Shown in pieces: positions 35,191 through 44,260 of a stretch of 64,000 bases of DNA. Where the stretch lies: the NCBI RefSeq assembly GCF_003457605.1, contig NZ_QRAN01000005.1:186001-250000 (forward strand). Direction: 5' to 3'. The notes under the pieces are model-generated. The model did no database searches, was not told the origin of the DNA, and worked only from the letters and a program-made list of their open reading frames with translations. Position 1 is the first letter of the stretch. Each line of letters begins with the position of its first letter. The DNA is from Seongchinamella sediminis. GTDB taxonomy: Bacteria; Pseudomonadota; Gammaproteobacteria; Pseudomonadales; Halieaceae. The translations under genes were made by a program, and so were the position numbers.

Positions 35191-36314
35191 CGGACTCAGG
35201 AGACAAGCGCAGCCTGGACGAGGTCAGGGCGGACATCGACGCCATCGACCGTGAAATCCAGCAGCTGATCAGTCGCCGGGCCCGCTGCGCCCAGCGGGTT
35301 GCCGATATCAAGCTGGCCGAGATGCAGGCTGCCCGGGAAGCCGGCGATACCGATGCCGAGGTGGTTTACTACCGCCCGGAGCGCGAGGCCCAGGTACTCA
35401 AGCGCATCATCGATCGCAACGAGGGACCGCTGGCGGGGGAAACCGTAGCCCACATCTTCCGCGAGATCATGTCCTCCTGCCTGGCGCTGGAAAAGCCCCT
35501 GCAGGTGGCGTTTCTCGGCCCCGAGGGCACCTTTACCCAGGCGGCCGCCATCAAGCATTTTGGCCACGCCGCCCTGTGTGTGCCCCAGGGCACCATCGAC
35601 GCCGTGTTCGCCCAGGTTGAATCCGGCGAGTGCAATTACGGCGTGGTGCCGGTGGAGAATTCCACCGAGGGCATGGTCAGCCACACCCTGGACAACTTTA
35701 TGGACTCCGGGCTGAAAATATCCGGCGAAGTGGAAATGGCGATCGCCCACCACCTGCTGGTGGCCAGCCATACCGGCAAGGACGACATCACCCGCATCTG
35801 TGCCCACCAGCAGGCGCTGGCCCAGTGCCGCAACTGGCTGGACAGCCACTGGCCCCACGTGGAGCGCGAGGCGGTGAGCAGCAATGGCGAGGCGGCCCGC
35901 CTGGCCCTGGAGACTCCCGGTGTGGCCGCGATCGCCGGCGATATGGCGGCGGACCTGTACCAGCTGGAGAAGCTCGCCGAGCACATCGAGGACTATGCCG
36001 ACAACACTACCCGCTTCCTGGTCATCGGCCGGGAAGAGGTGCCGCCCTCGGGGCGTGACAAGACCTCCATTATCGTCTCCAGCCGCAACAAGCCGGGGGC
36101 CCTGTTCACTCTGCTGGATCCGTTCCGCAAGGCGGGGGTCAGCCTGACCCGGATCGACACCCGGCCATCGCGCACCGAGAAGTGGGCCTACGTGTTTTTC
36201 ATCGAGTTTGAGGGCCACCTGCAGGACCCCAATATTGCCGCCATCGTCGCCGAGCTGGAAGAGCAGTCGATCCTGCTGAAACCCCTGGGTTCCTATCCCC
36301 GGGCGGTACTGTAA
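35187..36314 (+). CDS. pheA: Bifunctional chorismate mutase/prephenate dehydratase
   Basis: Converts chorismate to prephenate and then phenylpyruvate for phenylalanine. The 375 residues comprise an AroQ-type mutase domain (about 1-95, LDEVRADIDAIDREIQQLIS), a dehydratase domain (about 98-275, AFLGPEGTFTQAA and the essential Thr in DNTTRFLVIG) and a C-terminal ACT domain (about 285-365) where phenylalanine gives feedback inhibition; its RIDTRPSR replaces the enteric ESRP form, as in pseudomonads. GTG start, coupled to serC by four bases. Confidence 0.97.
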   Translation: MTDSGDKRSLDEVRADIDAIDREIQQLISRRARCAQRVADIKLAEMQAAREAGDTDAEVVYYRPEREAQVLKRIIDRNEGPLAGETVAHIFREIMSSCLALEKPLQVAFLGPEGTFTQAAAIKHFGHAALCVPQGTIDAVFAQVESGECNYGVVPVENSTEGMVSHTLDNFMDSGLKISGEVEMAIAHHLLVASHTGKDDITRICAHQQALAQCRNWLDSHWPHVEREAVSSNGEAARLALETPGVAAIAGDMAADLYQLEKLAEHIEDYADNTTRFLVIGREEVPPSGRDKTSIIVSSRNKPGALFTLLDPFRKAGVSLTRIDTRPSRTEKWAYVFFIEFEGHLQDPNIAAIVAELEEQSILLKPLGSYPRAVL

Positions 36315-36320
36315 GCGCTT

Positions 36321-37232
36321 ATGGCGGAACGGGTAGATACCGTAGCCATCCTCGGCCTGGGCCTGATCGGCGGGTCCCTGGCCCGGGCGTTGCGGGCAAC
36401 AGGCTTTTGCCGGCAGGTCATCGGTTACGGTCACCGGGAGCCGTCCCTGCGTCGCGGGCTGGAACTGGGGGTGATCGATGATTTCACCCTGGATCTCGAT
36501 AAGGTCATCCGCCGGGCCGACATCCTGGTGATCTGCACCCCGACCCTGGTGGCTGCGGACGTGCTCGCCTCCATCCTGCCCCGCCTGCAGGGTCTGGCGC
36601 AGGCCCCGGTGGTGACTGATGCCGCCAGCGTCAAAGGCAATCTCTATCAGGCGGCCAGGGAGGCCTGTGGCGGCAGCTTCCCCCCGGGCTTTGTGCTCGG
36701 CCATCCGATTGCCGGCTCTGAGCGCAGCGGGGTGGACGCGTCCCGGGCCGATCTGTATAAGAACCACCGGGTGATACTGACCCCGGTGGCTGAAAACGAC
36801 AGCGACGCCGTTACCCTGGTCAGGGACATGTGGCTGGCTACCGGCGCCGAGGTCGTCGCCATGGAGGTGGCCCAGCACGACGCCGTGCTGGCCGCTACCA
36901 GTCATTTGCCCCACGTCCTGGCCTACGCCCTGGTGGACGCTCTGGCCCAGTCGGATGCCAGCGAGGAGATTTTTCGCTGTGCCGCCGGCGGATTCCGCGA
37001 CTTTACCCGCATTGCCTCGTCGGACCCGGTCATGTGGCGTGATATCGCCATCGCCAACAAGACGGCCCTGCTGGATGCTATCGACCTGTTCAGCGAGCAT
37101 CTGGGCCGCTTGCGTGAAGCGGTCGCTACCGGGGATGCGGACGGCATGCACGCGACCTTTACCCGGGCCAAGGCGGCGCGGGATGAGTTTGCCACGATTC
37201 TGGCGGAGAGAGGGCAGGGGAAGCAGGATTAG
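36321..37232 (+). CDS. tyrA: Prephenate dehydrogenase
   Basis: Oxidatively decarboxylates prephenate (or arogenate) to give the tyrosine precursor. The 303 residues start with the Rossmann motif AILGLGLIGGSLARAL and contain the LGHPIAGSERSGV segment of the TyrA substrate site and AAGGFRDFTRIASSDP. No fused mutase or ACT domain is present. In Pseudomonas TyrA is fused to AroA; here the two are separate and a palindromic repeat lies between. No hisC aminotransferase sits beside pheA and tyrA. Confidence 0.94.
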   Translation: MAERVDTVAILGLGLIGGSLARALRATGFCRQVIGYGHREPSLRRGLELGVIDDFTLDLDKVIRRADILVICTPTLVAADVLASILPRLQGLAQAPVVTDAASVKGNLYQAAREACGGSFPPGFVLGHPIAGSERSGVDASRADLYKNHRVILTPVAENDSDAVTLVRDMWLATGAEVVAMEVAQHDAVLAATSHLPHVLAYALVDALAQSDASEEIFRCAAGGFRDFTRIASSDPVMWRDIAIANKTALLDAIDLFSEHLGRLREAVATGDADGMHATFTRAKAARDEFATILAERGQGKQD

Positions 37233-37246
37233 TGCCGGAACACACC

Positions 37247-37303
37247 ATGCCGGGATCCAGCGACCCGGAAGGCTACTGGGTCCCCGCTTTCGCGGGGACG
37301 ACG
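37247..37303 (+). repeat. REP-like palindromic repeat between tyrA and aroA
   Basis: GCCGGGATCCAG (37249-37260) is followed by the hairpin GTCCCCGC (37280-37287), loop TTTC, GCGGGGAC (37292-37299), then GACG. The reverse complement of the second half matches the unit between gyrA and serC (GTC-TCCCSGCG-AAGC-GGGA-CCAG pattern). If read as protein it gives the sequence YWVPAFAGTT, a familiar artefact of such repeats at false N-terminal extensions. Confidence 0.75.
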
Positions 37304-37324
37304 TTAAGCGAGAGAGCAACTGTA

Positions 37325-38632
37325 ATGGAATTTAAACTACTCCCCGGCGGCACCATTAACGGTGAAGCCCGCGTCCCTGGCGACAAGTCCATGTCACACC
37401 GGTCAATGATGCTGGGGGCACTGGCCGAGGGAACGACCCGGGTCACCGGCTTTCTCGAGGGGGAGGATGCCCTCGCCACCCAGTCGGCTTTTCGCGCCAT
37501 GGGCGTGGATATCGAGCGGGTGGCCGAAGGCGAGGTGCTGGTGCATGGCGTGGGCTTGCATGGCCTGAGGCCACCGGCACAGGCACTGGACCTGGGCAAC
37601 GCCGGCACCGGCATGCGCCTGATGTGCGGATTGCTGGCCGGCCAGCCCTTCGACACGGTACTCACCGGTGACGCCTCATTGTGCGCCCGTCCCATGGGGC
37701 GGGTGATCGACCCGCTGCAACTGATGGGCGCGGAAATCGCCTCCGAGGCCGGTGGCCGGCCGCCGCTGCGTATTCGCGGCGGCCGGGCACTGCACGGTAT
37801 TCACTACGACCTGCCCATGGCCAGTGCGCAGGTGAAGTCCTGTGTGTTGCTCGCCGGACTGTATGCCGAGGGCCGCACCTCCGTGACCGAGCCGGGCCCC
37901 ACCCGCGATCACACCGAGCGCATGTTGCGCGGTTTCGGTTACGAGGTCAGCAATGACAACGGTGTGATCAGCCTGCAGGGCGGCGGCAAGTTGCGGGCCA
38001 CGGATATCGACGTGCCCGCGGACATTTCCTCGGCGGCCTTTTTCCTGGTGGCAGCCAGTATCACCCCCGGGTCGGATTTGTTGCTGACCCACGTGGGCAT
38101 CAACCCCACCCGCATTGGCGTGCTCAATATCCTCAAGCTGATGGGCGCGGACATCACCCTCAAGAACGAACGCGAGGCAGGTGGTGAGCCGGTGGCCGAT
38201 ATCCGGGTTCGCTACGCGCCGCTCAGGGGCATAGACATTCCCGAAGAGCAGGTGCCGCTGGCCATCGACGAATTTCCGGCCCTGTTCATCGCCGCGGCCT
38301 GTGCCGAGGGTCGCACCGTGTTGCGCGGTGCGCAAGAGCTGCGGGTCAAGGAGAGCGATCGCATCGTCGCCATGGCCGAGGGGCTGGACACCCTGGGCGT
38401 GCCCAATGAGGTGCTGGATGACGGCATCATCATCGAGGGTGGCAGCCCCATCGGGGGCGGTGAAATACGCACCCACATGGACCACCGCATTGCCATGGCC
38501 TTTGCCATCGCCGCCCTGCGCGCGGAGCGGGAAATCTACGTGCTGGACTGCGATCACGTCGCCACCTCTTTCCCCGGCTTCGATGCCCTGGCCCGTGGCC
38601 TGGGCCTGCAGATCAGCGTGCACGGCGATTGA
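37325..38632 (+). CDS. aroA: 3-phosphoshikimate 1-carboxyvinyltransferase (EPSP synthase)
   Basis: Adds enolpyruvate to shikimate 3-phosphate, the sixth step of the shikimate pathway. The 435 residues carry VPGDKSMSHRSMMLG with the substrate-binding Lys-Ser, LGNAGTGMRLMCG, SAQVKSCVLLAGLYA, RELRVKESDR-type ELRVKESDRI, and MDHRIAMAFA. The ATG at 37325 is taken because the longer frame back to 37232 simply translates the palindromic repeat. It ends one base into the cmk ATG. Confidence 0.96.
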   Translation: MEFKLLPGGTINGEARVPGDKSMSHRSMMLGALAEGTTRVTGFLEGEDALATQSAFRAMGVDIERVAEGEVLVHGVGLHGLRPPAQALDLGNAGTGMRLMCGLLAGQPFDTVLTGDASLCARPMGRVIDPLQLMGAEIASEAGGRPPLRIRGGRALHGIHYDLPMASAQVKSCVLLAGLYAEGRTSVTEPGPTRDHTERMLRGFGYEVSNDNGVISLQGGGKLRATDIDVPADISSAAFFLVAASITPGSDLLLTHVGINPTRIGVLNILKLMGADITLKNEREAGGEPVADIRVRYAPLRGIDIPEEQVPLAIDEFPALFIAAACAEGRTVLRGAQELRVKESDRIVAMAEGLDTLGVPNEVLDDGIIIEGGSPIGGGEIRTHMDHRIAMAFAIAALRAEREIYVLDCDHVATSFPGFDALARGLGLQISVHGD

Positions 38633-39309
38633 TGCTGGCGCCGGTTATTACCGTCGACGGTCCCAGCGGGGCGGGCAAGGGCACCATCAGCCATATGCTG
38701 GCGGACCGGCTTGGCTGGCGCTTTCTCGACAGTGGCGCCCTGTACCGGGTAACCGGCCAGGCCTGCCTGATCGAGGGGGTGAGTTGGGATGACCACGCCG
38801 CTGTTGCCGAGATCGCCCGCCACCTCGATGTGAGTTTCACCGCGGCGGCCAGCGGGGAAGTGCTGGTAGCGTATCGCGGCCAGGATGTGTCCCGAGCCAT
38901 TCGCACCGAAGAGGGGGGGCGCGGCGCTTCAACCGTGGCCGCCATTCCCAGCGTGCGCGAGGCCTTGCTGGCGCGGCAGCGCGATTTTCGCCAGCCCCCG
39001 GGCCTGGTGGCCGATGGCCGGGACATGGGCACGGTGGTGTTTCCCGACGCGCCGCTGAAATTTTTCCTCACCGCATCCCCCGAGGAGCGCGCCGAACGGC
39101 GCTATAAGCAGTTGATATTAAAGGGAGAAAGTGTTAGTCTCCCGCGCCTTCTGGAAGACATCAAGGAGCGTGATGCGCGCGATTCAAGTCGCCCTGTCTC
39201 CCCCCTGGTGCCCGCAGAAGATGCCATTGTCATCGACAGTACCGCCACCGGCATCGACCAGGTGTTCGCGCAGGTGCTGGAGAAAGTGACAGAAAAAGGT
39301 CTCATGTAG
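38632..39309 (+). CDS. cmk: Cytidylate kinase
   Basis: Phosphorylates CMP and dCMP. The 225 residues contain the P-loop ITVDGPSGAGKGTIS, LDSGALYRVT, the GRDMGTVVFPDA segment, and the RDARDSSRPVSPLVP lid region. The ATG overlaps the aroA stop (TGATG); an in-frame TTG three bases earlier is less likely. The cmk-rpsA order is nearly universal in proteobacteria. Confidence 0.96.
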   Translation: MLAPVITVDGPSGAGKGTISHMLADRLGWRFLDSGALYRVTGQACLIEGVSWDDHAAVAEIARHLDVSFTAAASGEVLVAYRGQDVSRAIRTEEGGRGASTVAAIPSVREALLARQRDFRQPPGLVADGRDMGTVVFPDAPLKFFLTASPEERAERRYKQLILKGESVSLPRLLEDIKERDARDSSRPVSPLVPAEDAIVIDSTATGIDQVFAQVLEKVTEKGLM

Positions 39310-39449
39310 CGGCCAAATGCTGCGAAATCCTTTTAAATGGCAACACATTGTGTCTCCGGCTGAATCCAGTCAGGGCCGCTGGCACAGTGTACGTTAACAA
39401 CCCCGCACCGGCTGGAGGCGCGGATGACCAAACCAACAGGTAATGTGTA

Positions 39450-41126
39450 ATGAGCGAATCTTTCGCCGAACTTTTTGAAGAAAGCCTTAAAACCGTCGAC
39501 ATGCAGCCCGGCGCCATCGTCACCGGCGTTGTTATCGACATCGACAGCGACTGGGTAACCGTACACGCGGGCCTCAAGTCAGAGGGTGTTATCCCCCGTT
39601 CCCAGTTCACCGACGCCAGCGGTGAGTGTTCCCTCAGCATCGGCGACGAAGTACAGGTCGCCCTGGAATCCGTGGAAGACGGATTCGGTGAAACCAAGCT
39701 GTCCCGCGAGAAGGCCAAACGTGCCGAGGCGTGGAAAGAACTGGAAGCTGCCCACGAGGCAGAGGAAGTGGTCAAGGGCGTGATCAACGGCAAGGTCAAG
39801 GGTGGCTTTACCGTGGACATCAACACTATCCGCGCCTTCCTCCCCGGCTCACTGGTAGATGTGCGTCCCGTTCGCGAGACCACGCACCTGGAAGGCAAGG
39901 AACTGGAATTCAAGGTCATCAAGCTGGACCAGAAGCGCAACAACGTGGTGGTCTCACGTCGCGCTGTCATGGAAGCGGCCAACTCCGAGGAGCGCGAAGC
40001 GCTGCTGGAGACCCTGCAGGAAGGCATGTCCGTGAAGGGCATCGTCAAGAACCTGACCGACTACGGCGCATTCGTCGACCTGGGTGGCGTAGACGGCTTG
40101 CTGCACATTACCGACATGGCCTGGAAGCGGATCAAGCATCCTTCCGAGATCGTCGAAGTTGGCCAGGAAATCGACGTCAAGATCCTCAAGTTCGACCGCG
40201 AGCGCAACCGCGTATCGCTGGGCCTGAAGCAACTGGGCGAGGATCCCTGGGTGGAAATCACCGGCCGCTACCCCGAGGGCAGCCGGGTCAAGGCCAAGAT
40301 CACCAACCTCACCGACTACGGCTGCTTCGCCGAGCTGGAAGAGGGCGTGGAAGGCCTGGTACACGTGTCCGAGATGGACTGGACCAACAAGAACGTCCAC
40401 CCCTCCAAGATCGTCCAGCTGGGCGACGAGGTGGAAGTCATGGTGCTGGACATCGACGAGGAGCGTCGTCGTATTTCCCTGGGTATCAAGCAGTGCCAGC
40501 AGAACCCCTGGGATGCCTTTGCCTCCCAGTACAGCAAGGGCGACAAGATCGCCGGTTCCATCAAGTCGATCACCGACTTCGGCATCTTCATCGGCCTGGA
40601 AGGCAACATCGATGGCCTGGTGCACCTGTCCGACATCAGCTGGAACGAGCAGGGCGAAGAAGCGGTTCGCAACTACAAGAAGGGCGACGAGATCGAGACA
40701 GTCATCCTGTCCATCGACCCCGAGCGCGAGCGTATCTCCCTGGGCATCAAGCAGCTGGAGGACGACCCCTTCGGTAACTACGTTTCTGCCAACGATCGCG
40801 GCTCCATCGTCAGCGGTGAAGTGATCGAGGTTGACGCCAAGGAAGTGATCGTCAAGCTGGCCGACGAAGTGGAAGGCATCCTGAAGGCCTCCGACATCTC
40901 CCGCGACCGCGTGGAAGATGCCCGTAACTCCTTCAAGGTGGGCGACACGGTAGAAGCCAAGATCGTCTCCGTGGATCGCAAGAACCGCGGCGTGGTCCTG
41001 TCCATCAAGGCCAAGGACTACGACGACGAGAAGGAAGCGGTCAAGTCCCTGAAAGAGTCCGAGCAGGAAACGGCCTCGCCGGGTACGATCGGCGACCTGA
41101 TCAAGGCGCAGATGAACGACAACTAA
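39450..41126 (+). CDS. rpsA: 30S ribosomal protein S1
   Basis: The 558-residue ribosomal protein that binds mRNA leaders for initiation. Six S1 (OB-fold) repeats are visible, marked by [40 protein letters not shown] and [20 protein letters not shown] in repeats 3-5. Length and repeat number are those of the E. coli protein. The 140-base leader after cmk is AT-richer than its surroundings and probably holds the promoter and the site of S1 autocontrol. A strong terminator follows. Confidence 0.98.
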   Translation: MSESFAELFEESLKTVDMQPGAIVTGVVIDIDSDWVTVHAGLKSEGVIPRSQFTDASGECSLSIGDEVQVALESVEDGFGETKLSREKAKRAEAWKELEAAHEAEEVVKGVINGKVKGGFTVDINTIRAFLPGSLVDVRPVRETTHLEGKELEFKVIKLDQKRNNVVVSRRAVMEAANSEEREALLETLQEGMSVKGIVKNLTDYGAFVDLGGVDGLLHITDMAWKRIKHPSEIVEVGQEIDVKILKFDRERNRVSLGLKQLGEDPWVEITGRYPEGSRVKAKITNLTDYGCFAELEEGVEGLVHVSEMDWTNKNVHPSKIVQLGDEVEVMVLDIDEERRRISLGIKQCQQNPWDAFASQYSKGDKIAGSIKSITDFGIFIGLEGNIDGLVHLSDISWNEQGEEAVRNYKKGDEIETVILSIDPERERISLGIKQLEDDPFGNYVSANDRGSIVSGEVIEVDAKEVIVKLADEVEGILKASDISRDRVEDARNSFKVGDTVEAKIVSVDRKNRGVVLSIKAKDYDDEKEAVKSLKESEQETASPGTIGDLIKAQMNDN

Positions 41127-41180
41127 ACAGTCGTTCTTCCCCGGGACGGAATCCGTTTCCGCTCCCGGTCGTTTCGCAAA

Positions 41181-41206
41181 GGGCTCATCTTCGGATGGGC
41201 CTTTTT
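41181..41206 (+). terminator. Intrinsic terminator of rpsA
   Basis: GGGCTCATC (41181-41189), the stable tetraloop TTCG, GATGGGCC (41194-41201), then TTTTT. One G-T wobble interrupts an otherwise perfect nine-pair stem. It lies 54 bases after the rpsA stop. Confidence 0.92.
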
Positions 41207-41227
41207 CGTTGGGCTGTGCGTTAACCG

Positions 41228-41391
41228 GGGGGCGGGCGTGGGGGCGGGTATATCCTCGCGAAAGCCATCAGGGAGGCACCGAAGGCGTGCCTGGAGACAG
41301 CGAAGCGCTGTAAGGCTCCAGGCCAACTGAGGGCACCGCGGAGCGGTGCCGACAGCGCAGCGAGGATATACCCGCCCCCACGCCCGCCCCC
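41228..41391. repeat. 164-base nested inverted repeat between rpsA and ihfB
   Basis: A perfect 32-base inverted repeat (41228-41259 with 41360-41391; it includes GGGTATATCCTCGC) encloses 100 bases that hold three further hairpins. These are AGGCAC with GTGCCT (41274-41292); CCTGGAGACAGC with GCTGT and CTCCAGG (41290-41322, a 12-pair stem with a bulge); and GGCACCGC, loop GGA, GCGGTGCC (41332-41350). It lies after the rpsA terminator and before ihfB, with no ORF in it. It could be a miniature mobile element, a folded noncoding RNA, or a repeat family of this genome. Confidence 0.8.
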
Positions 41392-41440
41392 GCGCCCGAA
41401 TACGACAGTCCGGTGCGACGCCGCGCCCTGGGGATTGGCA

Positions 41441-41512
41441 AAATCTCGAGATTTCGCAGTTTTTCTATATAAAATAACAACTTGCGTAATATATTATCTG
41501 GGTCCACAATAA
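41441..41512 (+). promoter_or_regulatory. AT-rich ihfB promoter region with a palindrome
   Basis: The last 100 bases before ihfB change from GC-rich to AT-rich. A perfect 14-base palindrome AAATCTCGAGATTT (41441-41454) is followed by TATATAAA (41467-41474) and a second palindrome TAATATATTA (41487-41496). The -35/-10 pair is not certain. AT-rich palindromes here fit the known autoregulation of ihfB by IHF in enterics, though no full IHF site was recognised. Confidence 0.5.
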
Positions 41513-41543
41513 TCAGCCGGTGCCAAAACAACCGATAAGACCG

Positions 41544-41840
41544 ATGACCAAAAGTGAACTGATAGAAACGATCGCCGCAAGACAGAGCCAGTTGTCCGCC
41601 AAAGACGTGGAGCTGGCGGTGAAAACGATTCTCGAGCACATGTCCCAGTCGCTCTCCGAGGGTGAGCGCATCGAGATTCGCGGCTTTGGCAGTTTCTCCC
41701 TGCACTACCGGGAGCCCCGGCGGGGCCGCAACCCCAAAACCGGCGATGCAGTCGAACTCACCGGGAAATATGTCCCCCACTTCAAGCCGGGCAAGGAATT
41801 GCGCGAGCGGGTCAACCTGGGGCTGCAACAGGGCCTGTGA
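41544..41840 (+). CDS. ihfB: Integration host factor subunit beta
   Basis: A 98-residue DNA-bending protein of the HU/IHF family. [18 protein letters not shown] is the canonical IHF-beta start, and the DNA-binding arm has [20 protein letters not shown] with the intercalating-proline region [20 protein letters not shown]. With IHF-alpha it bends DNA for recombination, replication and transcription. The ATG at 41544 is chosen over the frame opening at 41520 from similarity to known starts; the ribosome site is weak. Confidence 0.96.
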   Translation: MTKSELIETIAARQSQLSAKDVELAVKTILEHMSQSLSEGERIEIRGFGSFSLHYREPRRGRNPKTGDAVELTGKYVPHFKPGKELRERVNLGLQQGL

Positions 41841-41861
41841 ACTTGCCCTCCCGAATTCAGG

Positions 41862-41893
41862 CGGTATGATCCCCGGGTCATACCGTTTTTTTT
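41862..41893 (+). terminator. Intrinsic terminator of ihfB
   Basis: CGGTATGA (41862-41869), loop of eight bases, TCATACCG (41878-41885), then eight T. The stem is perfect. It separates ihfB from lapA, so lapAB is likely transcribed from its own promoter or by partial read-through. Confidence 0.92.
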
Positions 41894-41916
41894 GATCTCC
41901 CAGGCCGGATTTTCCT

Positions 41917-42222
41917 ATGAAGCTGCTGCGCAACCTCCTGTACCTTGCCCTCGTTGTCGCCATGGCCGCGGTTGGCGTGCTGTTCGCGCTGCAGAATGAA
42001 ATGCCGGTGCCGCTGGATCTGCTGGTGGTCAATCTGGAGCCGCGCAGCCTGGCCCTGTGGCTGCTGCTGGCCTTTACCGTCGGCGGCCTGCTGGGCATGC
42101 TGATGTCATCGGCCCTGGTGCTGCGGACCCGCACGGCGCTGGCGTCGGCCAATCGCCAGCTGGCCCGCAGTCGCGCCGAGCTGGACAAACTGCGCACGGC
42201 AGGCCTGAAAGACGGTGAATGA
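41917..42222 (+). CDS. lapA: Lipopolysaccharide assembly protein A
   Basis: A 101-residue inner membrane protein with two helices (LLYLALVVAMAAVGVLFALQ and LWLLLAFTVGGLLGMLMSS) and a C-terminal coiled coil, the DUF1049/LapA pattern. With LapB it regulates LPS amounts through FtsH-dependent breakdown of LpxC. Its C-terminus overlaps the lapB start by eight bases. Confidence 0.93.
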   Translation: MKLLRNLLYLALVVAMAAVGVLFALQNEMPVPLDLLVVNLEPRSLALWLLLAFTVGGLLGMLMSSALVLRTRTALASANRQLARSRAELDKLRTAGLKDGE

Positions 42223-43426
42223 CTATCTTGTCTTCGGCCTCTTCTTTGTCGCAATCGCCATAGGCTGGTACCTGGGCCGGCGCGGCCAGGGCAAAGCCCG
42301 GGTCAGGTCGCCTGATCTGCCGGGGCAATACTACCGGGGGCTTAACTACCTGCTGGACGGCCGGCCCGATGGCGCTGTCGATGCCTTTATCAACGCTCTG
42401 GAAGTCAATAGCGAAACCCTGGAGACGCACATTGCGCTCGGCAATCTGCTGCGCAAGCGCGGGGAGGTCGACCGGGCAATCCGCATTCACCAGAACCTGC
42501 TGGCCCGTCCCAGCCTGCCCCGCAGCCAGGTCCACCAGGCGCACCTGGAGCTGGCCCGGGACTATATCAGTGCCGGCCTGCTGGACCGCGCCGAACGGCT
42601 GTTACTCGATCTGGTGCAGGAATCCTCGACCCAGCGCCGGGCCAGCCAGTGGCACCTGCTCGACATCTACCAGAGTGAGCGCGAGTGGCAGCAGGCTATT
42701 GATACCGCCAGGCAGCTGTTGCCGCGCAAGGGCCTGCTGGGCAGTGGTGCGGTGGGGGCCAATGAAGAAACCGGCCAGTCGGTGCCGGTGGTGCTGTCAC
42801 ATTATTACTGCGAACTGGCGGCGGAGCGGCACGCGGCCGGGGATTTGCAGACAGCGCGCAGCCTGCTGCAGGAAGCGATCCATCAGGACCGGCAGTGTGT
42901 ACGCGCCTCGCTGATGCTGGGCGAGGTGGAGTACGATGCCGGCCGCTGCAAGCCGGCGATCAAGGCCCTGCGCCGGATTCGCCAGCAGGATCCCTTGTAC
43001 ATCAGCGAATCGGTTCCCACCCTGCGCAAATGTTACCGTGAGCTGGGCGAGGAGAAATCCCTGCTCGCCTACCTGCGCGATTGCCTCGACAGTGATCCGT
43101 CACCGCCCCTGTTACTGGCGGCGGCCGAGGATATCCGCGAAATGGAGGGCCTGGAAACGGCCGAAACTTTCGTGGTCCGGCAGCTGGAGAAGATGCCGTC
43201 CCTGCGCGGGCTGGAAAAACTGATCAGTCTCCAGGGCAGCGACAGCGAGGGCAAGGCGCGGGAGGACCTGGAACTGGTACAGCAGATGGTGCAGCGGCTG
43301 ATAGAGGAGCGCCCATCCTATCGCTGCAGCCACTGCGGTTTCGCTGCCCGGGACCTGCACTGGTTCTGCCTGGGCTGCAAGTACTGGGGCACGGTACGGC
43401 CCATTCGCGGCACCAGTATGGAATAA
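42215..43426 (+). CDS. lapB: Lipopolysaccharide assembly protein B (TPR and rubredoxin-like)
   Basis: A 403-residue membrane-anchored protein (YciM) that acts as adaptor for FtsH proteolysis of LpxC, balancing LPS and phospholipid synthesis. A short N-terminal helix (YLVFGLFFVAIAIGWYLG) is followed by about nine TPR units, beginning with YYRGLNYLLDGRPDGAVDAF, and a C-terminal rubredoxin-like knuckle with two CxxC pairs (YRCSHCGFAARDLHWFCLGC) that should bind a metal. GTG start inside lapA, indicating coupled translation. Confidence 0.95.
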   Translation: MNDYLVFGLFFVAIAIGWYLGRRGQGKARVRSPDLPGQYYRGLNYLLDGRPDGAVDAFINALEVNSETLETHIALGNLLRKRGEVDRAIRIHQNLLARPSLPRSQVHQAHLELARDYISAGLLDRAERLLLDLVQESSTQRRASQWHLLDIYQSEREWQQAIDTARQLLPRKGLLGSGAVGANEETGQSVPVVLSHYYCELAAERHAAGDLQTARSLLQEAIHQDRQCVRASLMLGEVEYDAGRCKPAIKALRRIRQQDPLYISESVPTLRKCYRELGEEKSLLAYLRDCLDSDPSPPLLLAAAEDIREMEGLETAETFVVRQLEKMPSLRGLEKLISLQGSDSEGKAREDLELVQQMVQRLIEERPSYRCSHCGFAARDLHWFCLGCKYWGTVRPIRGTSME

Positions 43427-43453
43427 TGGCCGCCCGCTGCAAGAGAACAGACT

Positions 43454-44152
43454 ATGAGTGCTAACCCGGTTATCGTCGCCCTGGATTTCCCCGCCGCCGA
43501 ACCCGCGCTGGAGCTGGCTGCCCGGCTCTCCCCCGAACTGTGCCGGCTGAAGGTGGGCAAGGAAATGTTTACCCGCAATGGAATTGGCCTGGTCGAGGCC
43601 CTGCAGGGGATGGGTTTCGAGGTTTTCCTGGACCTTAAATTTCACGATATCCCCAATACCGTGGCCGGTGCCGTGCGCTCGGCGGCCGAGCTTGGGGTGT
43701 GGATGGTCAATGTTCACGCCAGCGGTGGGCGCAGAATGATGGAGGCCGCGGTGGAGGCGCTGCAGCCCTACCGCAACAAGCCCCTGCTGATTGCGGTTAC
43801 GGTGCTGACCAGCATGTCCGACGAGGACCTGGCGGAACTGGGCTACACCGAAACCGCCGCCCAGCGGGTGATGCGTCTCGCCGCCCTGACCGAGGACTGC
43901 GGCCTCGACGGTGTGGTCTGCTCCGCCATGGAAGCGCCGCAGTTGCGGGCTGAGCGCGGCACAGAGTTTTGCCTGGTAACCCCGGGCATTCGCCTCGCCG
44001 GCGATGCGGCCGGCGACCAGCGCCGGGTGTTGACCCCCGCCGACGCCATCGCCAACGGCTCCGACTACCTGGTAATCGGCCGCTCGGTGACGGGCGCCGA
44101 CGATCCCCTGGCCGCCCTGCAGAGAGTGCAACGGGAACTGGGCCGCGGCTGA
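43454..44152 (+). CDS. pyrF: Orotidine 5'-phosphate decarboxylase
   Basis: Last step of UMP synthesis. The 232 residues start with [17 protein letters not shown] and carry the catalytic [13 protein letters not shown] Asp-Lys-Asp array, GVVCSAMEA and [18 protein letters not shown], the phosphate-binding region. Length is normal. The lapA-lapB-pyrF order is common in gammaproteobacteria. Confidence 0.97.
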   Translation: MSANPVIVALDFPAAEPALELAARLSPELCRLKVGKEMFTRNGIGLVEALQGMGFEVFLDLKFHDIPNTVAGAVRSAAELGVWMVNVHASGGRRMMEAAVEALQPYRNKPLLIAVTVLTSMSDEDLAELGYTETAAQRVMRLAALTEDCGLDGVVCSAMEAPQLRAERGTEFCLVTPGIRLAGDAAGDQRRVLTPADAIANGSDYLVIGRSVTGADDPLAALQRVQRELGRG

Positions 44153-44260
44153 ATATCATCAGATACGGCCGCTGGCGCCCTTAAGTCCTCGGTTGTTGCT
44201 AGACTCCCTATCGGTACGGATGCCTGCATGGATGCAGAGTGCTGATCAGGGAGATCAATC

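Noticed and set aside
35196-37319. Minus-strand open frame of 707 codons opposite pheA and tyrA
   Set aside because: It spans two convincing genes and a repeat; nothing family-like in its translation.
37232-37324. N-terminal extension of AroA beginning MPEHTMPGSS
   Set aside because: It translates the palindromic repeat (WVPAFAGTT). The canonical AroA start is at 37325.
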